A stretch of DNA of 64,000 bases from the NCBI GenBank assembly GCA_030141605.1, contig JAQGDQ010000378.1, positions 156,501 to 220,500 on the forward strand, in the 5' to 3' direction. Shown one piece after another: positions 1 through 13,200 of the stretch. The number at the start of each line of letters is the position of its first letter. Position 1 is the stretch's first letter. The translations under genes were made by a program, and so were the position numbers. The notes under the pieces are model-generated. The model was given only the letters and a program-made list of their open reading frames with translations, ran no database searches and was not told the DNA's origin. The DNA comes from Tubiluchus corallicola. Lineage: Eukaryota > Priapulida > Priapulimorpha > Priapulimorphida > Tubiluchidae.

Positions 1-1078
1 AATTGCGAAAAACCGTTCAGAAAGGGCCATTTTTGGAGGTTTTTCGCCCCCCATTCTTCTCGGATGACCCGCTTAGAAAAATAAACCCTCAGTGGGACGG
101 ACCACACTACATTAAGACATTTTGTTTGATATGCATTCTGCCGAGAATGGAGCAGTTGCTGGTGCTGTAGCCCAGGGCGTTATATACACAAATATACCAC
201 AGAAATTAGTTATATAGATGGAATGTGATCTCTCATTTTCAAGAAAGTAACTTTCACGTAATTGGACACCTGTAAGCAACCAGTGAGCTCTGTGGGTGAG
301 ACAAACTGCCGTTTGGTGATCGCTGATGCTGATAGCACTGTTCTAAGTGTTTTAATGCAAGAAGAATATAGTGTGAAAATTTCAGATGTGCTGGTTTATT
401 TGTTGTTCATTAAAGTATGAATTGTAATTCATAAATAACTATTTTTAGTGGATTAACAGCAGTAATGCACGAATATCACTTTCTTATTTATCTCTAATCA
501 CAAAATCTGCAGATTTACGTAAAATTCGACGTAAATTTATGTAAGATATACAAAATGAAGGCACAAACTAGACTGTGTAACTTATCGTTAAACATTTTTT
601 ATTGTATAATTATTATCAATAATAAACTGCTTGTCAAAAGAATTTTACTTGTCGACGATAGTGACAGCTCACGCTACACCACCCACCTGATGCCACGCCA
701 CCCAATACAATCCAGGTCATGACAAAACAAAAAACGTATTTGAAATCAGGTAAATTTTTGCGCAGGCAATTTGAAAATCTTACACACCTGCTTTCGAGTA
801 AAATCTGCAAATTTAGATATTAAAAAGTCCACGATCTACAATTACTATCTGCAGTCTGCAAAACCGTAAAATTATTGAGGGTCGAAGGACCGAAATATGA
901 CACACACTTATTGCATTTATTGGCATGTGAACATTGTATCATCAAAAACTGCTGTCTAAAGGTTAGTGCATTCTGTATTCTTGAGATCAACTCAGAAATA
1001 AACTTTCTTCACACTTTGTAGCTGTTTACCCTTTCTCACCTGGTTTGTAACTGCTTTATCACTTTCTCACGCTTCTAG
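1..1078. other. Non-coding stretch upstream of the first visible TGFBRAP1 exon
   Basis: I see no exon that can be supported here. It is probably intron, because exon a begins in mid-protein. A small inverted repeat (CGAAAAACC at about 6-14 and GGTTTTTCG at 39-47) may be a transposon end. Confidence 0.5.
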
Positions 1079-1239
1079 GAAGAATTCTTGCTTAGTGGCC
1101 CAAGTTCGCTTGGCATGTTCGCAAACGCCGAAGGCATATCGAGACGACCTCCAATACAAATGATTGACAGCTTACGGGATGCGTGTTTCTATCATCCATA
1201 TGTGTTGGCCATGAATAACGAATTTATCACCGTTCATAG
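1079..1239 (+). CDS. TGFBRAP1: TGFBRAP1 exon a (first in window)
   Basis: It starts phase 0 after cttctag and ends before GTGAGC, leaving two bases. It encodes the end of the CNH region: EEFLLSGP, SLGMFANAEGISRR, then YVLAMNNEFITVH. Confidence 0.9.
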
Positions 1240-4200
1240 GTGAGCAATAAAATAACTTGTGTCTAAATGAACTCTGTTGCTATAGTTTGTGCAGGACTTT
1301 TTAGACTACAAATTGTTATTAAGAATAAGTGTAGGAACTGTGCGATGAAAAGTTCATAATGAGTGACTATAAAAATGAGCAAATTAAATGATTACAATTT
1401 CTGAGAATTTGTAGGGCTTTATAGACAAATTTCTATATTGTATTTTTTAATTATTTATGAGTATGCAACAGTTAGTGAGTGACCGAGAAAGATTACAACA
1501 CTTCGGACTTACATTACTTAAATACAGAAGGCACAGACATGATATGATTCAGACATTGGGAATCCTCAAGTGTACTGAATGAATTGACAGTAACAAACTT
1601 GAACCTTAGAGCTATTGCAGGACAAGAGAGCATTCGCTTAAAATTAACAAAAAATCTCTTTCTAATTTTTTTGGAAGAGGACAAAAATTCTTTGCAGTTT
1701 GTGTTATAAACTCATGAAACAAGCTTTCCGAGAACATAGTGAATGCTTCTTCAGTTTCACAGTTTGAAGCTCGATTGGAGTGGTCTAATCATCCTGAAAA
1801 ATAGATTAATCCTAGACGCCGTGAGTGGTGGCAAGACACTTTGATTGTTGAGGGAACCTGATACGTCATCATTGTAGATGAACACAATGATATTATCTTC
1901 CCACTCGTATTGTTATGCTACCACCTGTTAGAACAGTAACACAAGTAAAACATCCAAAGACGATTAGAGGTGTAAAAAGCTACCATCTATGCTTAAACCC
2001 TATCTGTGCTATAAGTTATAAGATGTAAGCAATAATCACCCAAAAAAGATTGGGGGAGGGGTAAAAGGTGATCAGTTATGCTGAACTCCTATCATTGTAA
2101 GCTGTACGTGATTATAGTATCACTGAAATAGAAAACTTATTTGTAGTTTTACAAAATTCACCTCTGAATTTACTTTTGTTTTTCTTATGCGTCATTTCTT
2201 CTGTTTACAGCTGTTTGGATCAGCAACAAAAACAAACAATGCCGTTTACAGGCGGCAAAGTTTTGGGTAACTACGACGGTCGAGTTTTCGTAGCTTCTAG
2301 TAGACAAGTGTACAGCGCCGTTCCCGTATCATTTGAAAAACAGGTATCTTTGCTTCTGTATACCACAGTAATAATAAAAAATAAAGGTCATTATAAAAGA
2401 TTTATTTCTTTAAGAATATACAATGTCATTATGTTGATTTACATTTAGTAAATAAGATTACGAGATTGTTAATATAGGAGAGAAATACAACACAAAATCA
2501 CACAAGACAAAATTACACAATATGCATGCTTATGCTAAACATTATACACCAGTGCTAACATATAGCAGCTTATGGTTAGTGATGAACAGTTAATAGATAA
2601 TAGAATTAAACGAAATTAGCAGTAATTCAATTAAACGAGATTAATCAAGACAAAATATACATGGTACACACTGACTAAAGGCAGGGTTTTAGGACAAATA
2701 AACAGAATCCATGCATGTTTTTTCATTTTTCTCACCTTACGCAATGTGCACAATTGCAAACTGGGGTCGTCTAATTAGTTTTCACGTGGGATGTGTAGTG
2801 ACATAGTAATAGAGTAGTTAATGAATTTGCATGTCTATAAAAATAGTTTGCAAGTACAAAAATAGCCGACAGTGGCTAAACCCATGAAGAAGTTTATAGG
2901 TTGTATTTCAGTAATGCAATATTTGAAGAATATGGCTAAAACACTAAAAAATGCCGCTGAAGATTAATCGTGATATCGAAATGCAAGAACAAGATTATAA
3001 TCCAATTACAATATTTCAAAATCGCCCATTGCTGCTTATGGTTATGCAATCATTATGTATAAGCTACAGTTGCAGTCATGAATTAACCAGTTTACAGTAA
3101 TGACAGTTGCTATAGTTGGAGTTTGCATCGCTTCTTTAGTAGTGTGTTTACAGCATACAGCATCTGTGATACAGTATCTTGTACTTTGTTATTTAGATTC
3201 AAGCTTTACTGGATGATAAGAGAGTAACGGAAGCATTGGAGCTTGCAAGGAATTCGTACAAAACTGGATTGAGCCAGGAAAACTTTGATAAGGTCATAAA
3301 TTACGTTTTTTACTTCCCTCTTTTGTATAACTTGGTTGATAATGTCAGTGTTAACTTTCTGATTTTATAGTGGCTAAGTCCAAATTTATCGTTTACCTGC
3401 TTGTGGATTTCTGATGTGATTGTTATTAAAGGAAAATGGGCTGATTTTTCATACCCTACTCCATTTTCAAGTATGGTAAAAAGTATAAATTTTTACACCT
3501 AAAATAATGCCAAAGTGTTTTTGATAGTTAAATAATAGGTTAGAAACTTAACTAATGACATGTGAGCGTTAGTAGTGATGACATCACAACTAAATATAAT
3601 TTTAGCAGCACAAACATTCCGTAAACGTGTTGCACGTGTTTGTGAAAGTGGAAATTGAAATACAGTGCTACTATTCAACATTCAGTAAACTCTGCAAATT
3701 TTAAGTTTAAAATTTAATTTTCAAGTATCATAATTATATGAACTGCCGAACATGTGTACTTCGTCGCAACCGAACAGCTCTGTACTCGGAGGTACAACAT
3801 CTGCTTTTTTGGGCAACACGTTTCAGAAATGCAGGCACTAATGCCCATCTAACTAGTGAATGGTGAAATGCTTGTAACAGCAAAGAACTAGCCACGTGAA
3901 CACGAAATTACCATTCTGAGATAATAATACTTTCCTGTAAGACATTTTTTAAAAAAAATAGTATGTTCCCTTTCAATATTTTTTGCAGTAGATTATTTTG
4001 AGACGTAGTTTAAAATTGGGTCCGGTTTTGCTTTTATGAAATAATAATTGGATATATTATTATTTAGCAGCTTTTGTTGACCAGAACCTGCTATACATGT
4101 TTCTAACTAGAATACTTTTTATACACAATATAAATATATTATAAAGATATTAGCCTAAACAAGGCCAGTGACTACTTAATAGTAGAACTATAATCTACTT

Positions 4201-7200
4201 TTCATGGTGTGGTAGGACTGGAACGTGGTAATTATCAAAAATAATTCTCTAAAATTGGACACTGAATTTGTAGAGGGTCTTAATAACTTGTGGTATTAAC
4301 ATTCTAATATCACATATATTTACACATATATATGTTATACAACGAAATAAAGATACCTAGAACCAGTTTTTCCGATGGTCACCTAGCCAGTTACTTGCTA
4401 GGTCAGCCGCACACTGATCACTAAATTACTCTTTTCATCCCTAAAGTTTTTTGTTGATACGTATTTGTAAATTCTGTATGTACACCATCGTTTCTGAAGC
4501 TGTAGTATTTATTTTATGTTATTTCCATAATACAGATGATTCAGAGATTACAGCAACAGGCTGGCTTCATAGAATTTGCCCAGCTTCACTTTGAACAAGC
4601 CAAAGAGAACTTTGTGGCTGGTTGTGTGGATGTGAGAGAGGTTTGTGACATTATGTGATTCTTTGTACTAGTCGTAGTACAACTTAAATTAGTTGCACAA
4701 GTTCAGTAATATTCGTTGTTCCAATTATTGCACCAAAGGCTTGAGCAAAAATGTTTCTGTTGGCGACATTTCTTAAATGTTTAAACGATTAGCTTGAAGT
4801 ATCTCTAGTATTTGACTTGAAAGTGTTCTGTGTGTTTATTTCGTTTACTATATTTGCTTCTGAGCCTGAACTTCACTTAGCACATGAGCAATTTTTAATA
4901 CAAGATTACTGTTGAAGATTTCCGTGTAATCGTTGGAAATAAAGTTAGCTGCATACTTTGAATATCAAAAATGCACATTAGGTGGAATTGAATTTTTCAC
5001 TGCAACAAAATCGTTACTAGTTTTTAGAAGCTAGAATATTTAGTTAGAGTTTGGCTGATTTTGCATAAACTATCGAGTATATTTTATATAAATTATAATG
5101 CATTTTAGAGTGTAGCTAAAATGCACAGGTAATTACATTACATTTGGAAATGGTCTTTAAAATTTGGGCTACGATGTTATAGAAGTTACAAGAACTTAAT
5201 AATCTAAAGTCCCATGTATTTAATAACAATTTATCATTCACTGCTGGTGCTATTACTTTTAGTGCTAGCAGTTCACAGACTGTACACATAACACAAACCT
5301 AGTTTATGCTGAAACAAATGTTCAACAATTTAAACTGTACAGCAATAAAGTAAATAGGTTTGTCGTTACTTTCTTTAGGTCATTAGTTTGTATCCGTTAC
5401 TGTTGCCAGAGTCGTCAAACTTCATGCGATCTGTGCCACCGCTGCATGACATTGCTGACATCCGGCAGGTTACCCGCGGCAACCAGGAACAGATGAAACA
5501 ATGCAAACTATTCCTGGTGGAGTTCCTGCACGAAATACGGAAGACCAGTCAGTGTTCCCACTGTCGAGAGGTGAGTATTGTAGTTAGCGTAGCTGCCTCT
5601 TTGGCAAAAGCCTTAGGTTCGAATCCGATGGTGGACAAAAATTTTGCAGTTTTTTTATTTTCTTACTTTTGAGTATCTTGTAAATGTAAATTAATAAACC
5701 CGGTTGAGTTTCTAAAATCTCTTTTTCTGTTACTTAGAAACCAGAATGACAAATATTCATAGGTTTTTATCCTTATTGTTTGTTCTCTGAATTAAAACTA
5801 TGGGATTGTTGCTTAATGTATGCTACTATATGACTGATTTCTTAACCCTTTTCACTTTGCAGGATGTTGACACAGCTCTGGTTAAGTTGTGCTCTGAGCT
5901 GGACAGCGACGGTCTCTCAGAGTTGGTCATCTCCGACTGCAGGGCCGACGTGAGGAGCTGTTTAGAGTCCATGCAACGTTATCATCGTTACCACGCCATT
6001 GCGCTGCTGTACAGAATGCGAGGAGATTATCGGAAAGCTCTTGACTTGTGGAAACGGTATTGAATCACAGATGTTCATTTGTTACCACAATTGATTACCG
6101 ATTTCATGAAAATACTACAGTCAATCTTGGGTATAAGATACTCGCTTATAAGGGACACTCGCTTATAAGGGACCATCAACAACGGTCCCGATTTTCGTAA
6201 CGTTTTTCGTATGCAAAAATCTTCGTATATAAGGTACTCGGATATAAGGGACTTTCGGTTATAAAGGACGATATTTTTATGTCCCACGTAATAGATACCC
6301 ATGTAAATTACCTCGCATATAAGGGGCGCTATGATCAAAGCGAAATTGATTGATCTTTAACCTCAATTTTTCGCTCCTCGACCTTCCAACTGCTCGGTTT
6401 CTGTAGCCACATACATCTCGCATCACTAAAGGAGCTCCCTACATACTGTATGCACTGAATGTGTAGCAATAATCCATAAAAATATGGGTAAACGTACAGA
6501 AAAGTACAGGTCTAGATACACCTTCGGTCTGACTCAACTCTGGCTATAAGGGACATTTGATATAAGAGACGTTTTTTCCGGTCCCGAGGTGTCCCTCATA
6601 TACGAGGTTGACTGTATGTGGTTTACCCGAAACATTTGTGTGTTTTGGATGTTCACTGGATAATCTTGTAATTTATAATGATCTTCCCTCAGTATGTGGT
6701 AAATTGATATTATACATAATGGATGCTTGTATTAACAATTTTCCATTATTTTTGCATTTTTGCAATAATATTAATGGTCTGGCCCAACTGTCATTTTCAA
6801 ATGTCATTTAAGACTTTTGTGAAAAAAAAAACACAATTTCATTGATGTGCAGTATGTTTATTTTTTCACTGTCGGAATATTTTTACATTTGTGAAATTCT
6901 GTCACATAAGATTTTTTGGTTCGGTCTATTTGTTGGGTTGTGCTTGAGAAGTATCTTATGAAGTAAAACAGCTTGAATCTTATGATTACAGATTAGTAGA
7001 AGGGGAACTCGTGGAGGACGGACGCAAACCAGAACTGCGCTTCATATCAGAGACATTGTCAGAGTAAGCAGTGCTTGGATAAATTTTAGTTTTTTATTTA
7101 ATAATGAAATAGTCTGATATGAGTTGTCTTTTGTGTTAACTGAGAGTCGATAGCCAATTGTTTGTAAATCAGAAATTCTTGATTTGCTGATAAATACATT

Positions 7201-10200
7201 TCAGAATGCGTACTTTTAAAAACAGAGTGTTTTATTTAATTTTTCTTTCATGGATTTATAAAATTTGAAATAAACGACGAGCCTGATTCGGTCTGTAAAT
7301 ATATCTCATTTTTCTAAATTTTTAATTCTTCGATGCAGTTTTGCTTTTTTTGTACATTAACTTATACTTACAGTCTCTTCAGAATAACAAATAATTTAAA
7401 ACGTACTTCACATTTATTTATTATTTGTTAGTTTAAGAAAAGACATCAACAAGTTACTCTATTAACATTCAGTTATCATTGTATCATTTGTCAAAATTTA
7501 TGGAATAGTTAATATGTTTCTAGTCTGCATGACGTGGATTTGATATGGAGTCACATGGATTGGTTAGCAAGGAAAGATGCAGATGCTGCGTTGAAGGTAA
7601 TATTTTATCTTTAAAATTATTGTTAACAGTCAATTATGGAACAATATTTTGTTTTCTAGTATCGATACTGTTTAATAACTTTGTCTCTAATACCCTGTTC
7701 ATAAATTTATTTCCCTTTTGTTTATTTTTGTTGTCGCGAGTCATTTTTTGATAGTTGCTGCCCTTTTTGACTTTTTAGTATAATTTGTGCTGTTGTACAG
7801 CCTTAGTTATACATACATGACATCAAAAAAAGGCTAAGCATACTCAGTAATAACATTGCAGAGAATGTTCTATGTTAAACGTTTTGACAAGTCAATCACC
7901 CATTTAATCTTCAGTGCTCAAACGCTGTCAACTTGATATTCTAGTGCCATGTCACTGCCTGGAGCTGATAGGTATCAAGTCTAAGTGGAATAACCATCTC
8001 ACGCGTTAATCGTACTAACAGTAGTGGCTGTAACAGTTTGAAGGCTTCGAAAGAAGTGCTAAGTGATTTTGATTTAAAGTTTCTGTTTTAACTGATGGCA
8101 AATAGTAGAGACACATGCAGTTTGTGGTTGACTACGTTGGTGCGCTGAAATCTTGTTGCCCTAACTAAATGATTCTGGATTTCCGGATTTCTCTGAAAAT
8201 ACTGTCACCAGGCATTGTGAGGAATGATAGTTAACAAAAATCCAACTAATGTGTCTTCATTAATTAAACGTCCAAAAATATTCAGGCTGTGTAATTATTT
8301 TCCGAATTCTGATGCAAGGCTACTTTGTGATTTTGCAGCACTTGATTAAACTGCTGCGAAATTTTTGTTTTACCGTAGACAGCTCATCCTTAACACGATG
8401 AAATAGAGTAAAAACTTATGGTACTGTAGACACGAATAACTTAAATGTTCAGAAATTCATTTTAATATATTTACAATCATAAAATTCTCCAGAGTTTGAT
8501 TACTCTAAGTATACACCTCGTTTTTTTTTTTAAATTGTATTAATATCTCATGAAAGCTAGATGCTTGAACGTGTAACGCTTCATTATAATTAATTATATA
8601 TTATAGTCCACCACCTAGTGTTTGGGCATGTTTCGTTAATGTTTTAGTTTTTTTATTGTTTGTTGTAGGTTTTCATCTCTCACACGGCTATCGATGGAAA
8701 GATAACTACTTTACAGCCCGAATCGGTCATAGAATTCTTACAGCATTACCCCGAGTCATTAATCAAATATATGGAGTATCTCGTATTTACACAACTTTCA
8801 AAGGTAAAGTATGCTTTGACACTTGTACAATACTAGAATACTGTAAAAATCCAAGCATGCATGTAAATCTGTTGTACGAAATGTTTATTATTGTTGCTTT
8901 GATCAGCCCTGTTGGCTATATGTCGATATCTTACCTATCTAGGCGAATCTATAGAATCTAGAGAATCTACCTATCTTGTGAAAATGGAATATTGTCTTAG
9001 CTTGCAAGATTTTTCGAATTTTTTCTTAGATTTAAACGACTTTGTTTTTTTAGAAAGAAAAACTTCACACCCAGCTAGCACTGTATTACGTAGACAGAGT
9101 GAGGCAGCTAACGAACTCGAACGCAATTAACGAAAACCTCATTAATCAGTCTAGGTATGTTACATGCTTGGGTAATAATTGTATTTCAATACATTTTTGC
9201 TCTTTTGAATTTTGTCATGAGTTGTCAGTTTTTCTTGTGTCACTGACATCACGCTTGTATGTATCTTTAGAAAATTTAACCTTAAACATAATTGTGATCA
9301 TCAACACATAGTTGTCAAATAAATGAAATGAGAAAATCAGGATATGTACAGACTTTTTGATACGTGTATCTAATTTTCCATTTCCAGGGCAGATCTGCAG
9401 TATATGCTACGCTGGTCTTCACTGTATCGTGTAGAGATTCTGTTAGGAAAAGTAAAAGATATGCAGTTGTATACTGAGTGTTCTATACTGTATGGAAAGG
9501 TATGTGAATCAGCCTTTACGAACCCTTATTGTATTATTCAATAGCTGATCTGCTAAAACTCGATGTATGCAAACTAATCACTATCATGTTCTGATGAAGG
9601 TGAATTTCAGTTCTATATGGTGCCTGCAAATGAGAGATCGTTAAGATGACACTGAAAAAATATTTATTTGAAGTTGTGTGCTCCTTGCCTTTCTGTTGCC
9701 ATATGGATTTTTCATCTTCAAGAATAAAATGTTGACATTCTGTGGGAAAATAGTATTATTTGTTATAGAATTATTATATTGTCCTTCTTCTTCAACTTAA
9801 ATCCTCAGGAGAGCAGGCTTTAAGTGAAAACAATATTTACCCTCATAAAAAGTTATTTTGGTTGCCAGAATATTGTCAGTATGGCATGGGGCACTCTGTA
9901 ACGTTAATTTAACAAAGTTTTCTTAATTTAATGTGCATTCGTGATATCATTCCCAGGATAACATGCTATTAAAACTTGGCCATAAATTGTTACAATAAAC
10001 CTCCAGCATTTCAAACTTAACAACAAAAAGTGTACATTTAATATCTAAACAAGAAAAAATAAAAATACTGTTGGTTCAGTAAACTTAATCAAGACCAGCA
10101 TTAAAATAATTGCCACACAGGTCAAGCATCACTTCAAAATATCACAATATATCAATGCACAATAGTATCTTAATCAATCCGAGTGCTATCTCAGAATAAG

Positions 10201-13200
10201 CATTTCATTGTAAGAGAAAGGCTTTATTTGTGCTGCAATAAGACTTTCTTATGATGAAAAAATATGATGCTCTATGAAAATAATTCATTTGGTTCGCACA
10301 TTTCATTCAATTAATAACATCGTACAGAAAGCTTAATTTTTTTTATTCTGTAGCTAATCAGCTAAAACCCTATGTACGTAAGCTAGCAAACAAAATAGCA
10401 GCCAGTCTAACAAACTTGGAAACTGGATATGCCTTTGTTTGTACCTTCAAGATAAACTGTGAGAAGATGCAGGTTGACCACCAATTAGTATAAAAATGGT
10501 TTGGGCTCCAGTATGAGGCGACCGACGTTACATGAAATAAAGGCAATATATGGAAAGAAGCTAAAAACCACACATTTTACTGGGGTTAGGGTTAGGGTTA
10601 GGGTTAGGGGAGGGATGTGGCAGTTGGACTTGCACGACACAAGACAAGTTGGGAAAAAGTGACTAAATGTAATCAGATGTAGAATATCAGATGCAACTGA
10701 TGAGTCTTTTGCATGGCTGAAACTTTAACGACTGTACAGAAAGGGATCGGGCTGAAATTAGCTATACTGCTTGCGGTCTGATCAACTACACCTTTTGCAC
10801 TTTATAGCAGTTCTTTACGTATGTATATATATATATATCGTGTCAGTCATGTCTGCTTTTTTTATTTGTTATATTTTTATGCCCTTGTTATAGTTTTATA
10901 AGTGATATATTTATTTTCTACTATCTAATATCATGTACGTATTGTAAAATTGTTTGCTGTTGGTATCTGACCTGTTGATGAAGACATTCCATTACATTCC
11001 AAAATCAATTTTTTAAGCTCGGTGAACACGAGAAGGCTCTCGACATTCTGGTGCATCAACTTGGTGATTACAAAGCAGCTGAGGATTACTGCATCTCAAA
11101 CGCATCGGGGAAAGATCGCAGTTCGCGACAGCATCTCTTCGCTAGTCTTCTACATGTTTATCTAAACACGTCTCAAACGTAGGTATCCAACATTCCGTAC
11201 TGCATGTTTGTTAGTTTGTTGATGAATTATGCAGCTTAGCGTATGTGTGCGTGTGCATGCGTGCGTGTGTGCATGCGTGCATACGTGCATGCGTGCATAC
11301 GTACGTGGGTTGGGCTATTTGTTTATGTCAGATATTCTATGTTGTATCATACTCATATCCCATAGATGCTATTTGAACAGCTAATATAGAGATCAATGTC
11401 GGCACTAAGCCTTGTGGTTAAGCGTCATAAAACTTTGGTTAACTGACAAGACAGCTACAAGATAACTAACTACAAGCATTATGGAAAAAATGCGAAAAGC
11501 GAGTGGACATTTTGTAATGATTTGTCACTTATTCCAGAGAATGTATTAATATCACACTTAGCTGACTGACCACCTTGGAAAAATTCAGCGTGGTTTTTAT
11601 TGATTTTTAAAGAGTTCATGAGGTCTGTCACATGTTCGATTAATAATCGGCAACGTTTGTCTGTCCTTTTTGTCTAAACAAAAACAATCTAATCATGTGT
11701 ATGCACACATTTGCAGTACCTTTGGTATGTTTAATAATAAATTTCTCGAACGTTTACTATGGTGTTTGTGAGTAAAGTTATGACACTGTGGAGCAGCTAG
11801 CTAGTTAAACACCTGATTGGCCATTGTGAGGTGGACTCCCAAGATTGATGGTTAGTGGCAGATTCTGGTGCTTGCTTCGAGATCTATTGGGCTTAATTGT
11901 GAATACTTAAATACTTCACATACATGAACATTTTGTTTATGATGCACACATTATTTTCAATTAATATTTCACATTTGTTTATGATAATAATTTTATGATG
12001 TGACAATCTTATAAATTTATCATAGTAAGATTTGGACTATATGTACATTTTGCAATTTTTTTATCAGTTACAGTGTTCCCTCGCTTATCGCGGGTGTTCC
12101 GTTCCAGGCCCACCCCTCGATAAGTGAATTTCCGGGAAGTAGGAACGCTATACTTATTTTAGGGCGCAAGTACTACATTTCGTTTTTGGTTTGTATTCAT
12201 CCGCTGTATAAATACACTATTTAATGTAAATGGTAATTTTTTATGATTTATAATATTCTTTTGATGTTAGAATTAATGTTTTTAATATATTTTTATACAT
12301 TTTGCGATTTTTTATGCAAAATTCATCAAATCTATACATTACTGTACAATACGTACTACGCATGCGCAACAATACTTTAGACGGAGTACCGCAAAAACCC
12401 GCAAAACAGCGAGTCTGCGATAAACGAACCGCGAAGTAGCGAGGGAACACTGTATTTTATGTTGTGTATTTTATGTGTATTTTTTGTTTTACACAAGTCA
12501 TAACATTTTTCTTGTATAACTTGCATCGTGGTGATACCCATTATTAACCAGCTGTTTTACTGCTCAATGCTTATATCATGGCTAAACATTTTGTAAATGA
12601 GCATTACGCGTTATTTCCTATGCTTTCGTGGAGAACTTGAAGATATTTTTACTAACCATGAACTGTAACTCAAATATTCTCATTTTCTTATAGAAACACA
12701 GATAGAAGTGAACTATTAGAGGCTTCCGTAAGATTGTTGAACAGCCACCTAGCTGACTTTGATGCCGTACAGGTACGGTGTTATGATTCAAATTGAATAA
12801 TGTTGTCCTACTATCTAGTGTTGTAGCATAAAAATGATTTTGAATATTTCATTTAAAATATTACCTTCTGTATCATCTCTGCTATCTCGTTGGTATAGAT
12901 ATACTTTCATTTGAATCTTTGGCAACCTTCAGTAAAGAACACCTACCTGACAGCTACAGTCACAGCCAGCAAGAAGTAGCAAAGTACAACTATGTGCAGG
13001 GCCGGATTATGACCTATTGTTTCCCTAGGCTAATGAAATTATGGGACACCCTGTAATTCGCCTACACGATTGCACCTCTCTTGAATATTTTATACTCCTG
13101 ATATATTTTAGTGACATTTACATAGCTTGAAGTAAACTTATTGCAAATTCTTTAGATAAACTAGAATGGCTATCTTGTTTGTCAATAAAAATATTCTTTA

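Noticed and set aside
5616-5626. A tRNA gene from the perfect B-box
   Set aside because: No A-box at proper distance and no foldable acceptor or anticodon stems; the same holds for B-box-like sites near 16845, 56699 and 62532.
5571-5672. Open frame continuing past TGFBRAP1 exon e
   Set aside because: It runs through a GTGAGT donor into intron sequence; the next exon joins in frame from 5570 and homology stops there.
6075-6338. Minus-strand open frame with repeated SLISEYLI
   Set aside because: It is produced by repeated TATAAGGGAC motifs in a MITE, not by a gene.
10582-10610. Chromosome end
   Set aside because: Only about four TTAGGG units occur, and gene exons continue on both sides.
12241-12450. 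Minus-strand open frame of 69 codons
   Set aside because: It lies wholly within the inverted-repeat MITE and is a translation of its terminus.
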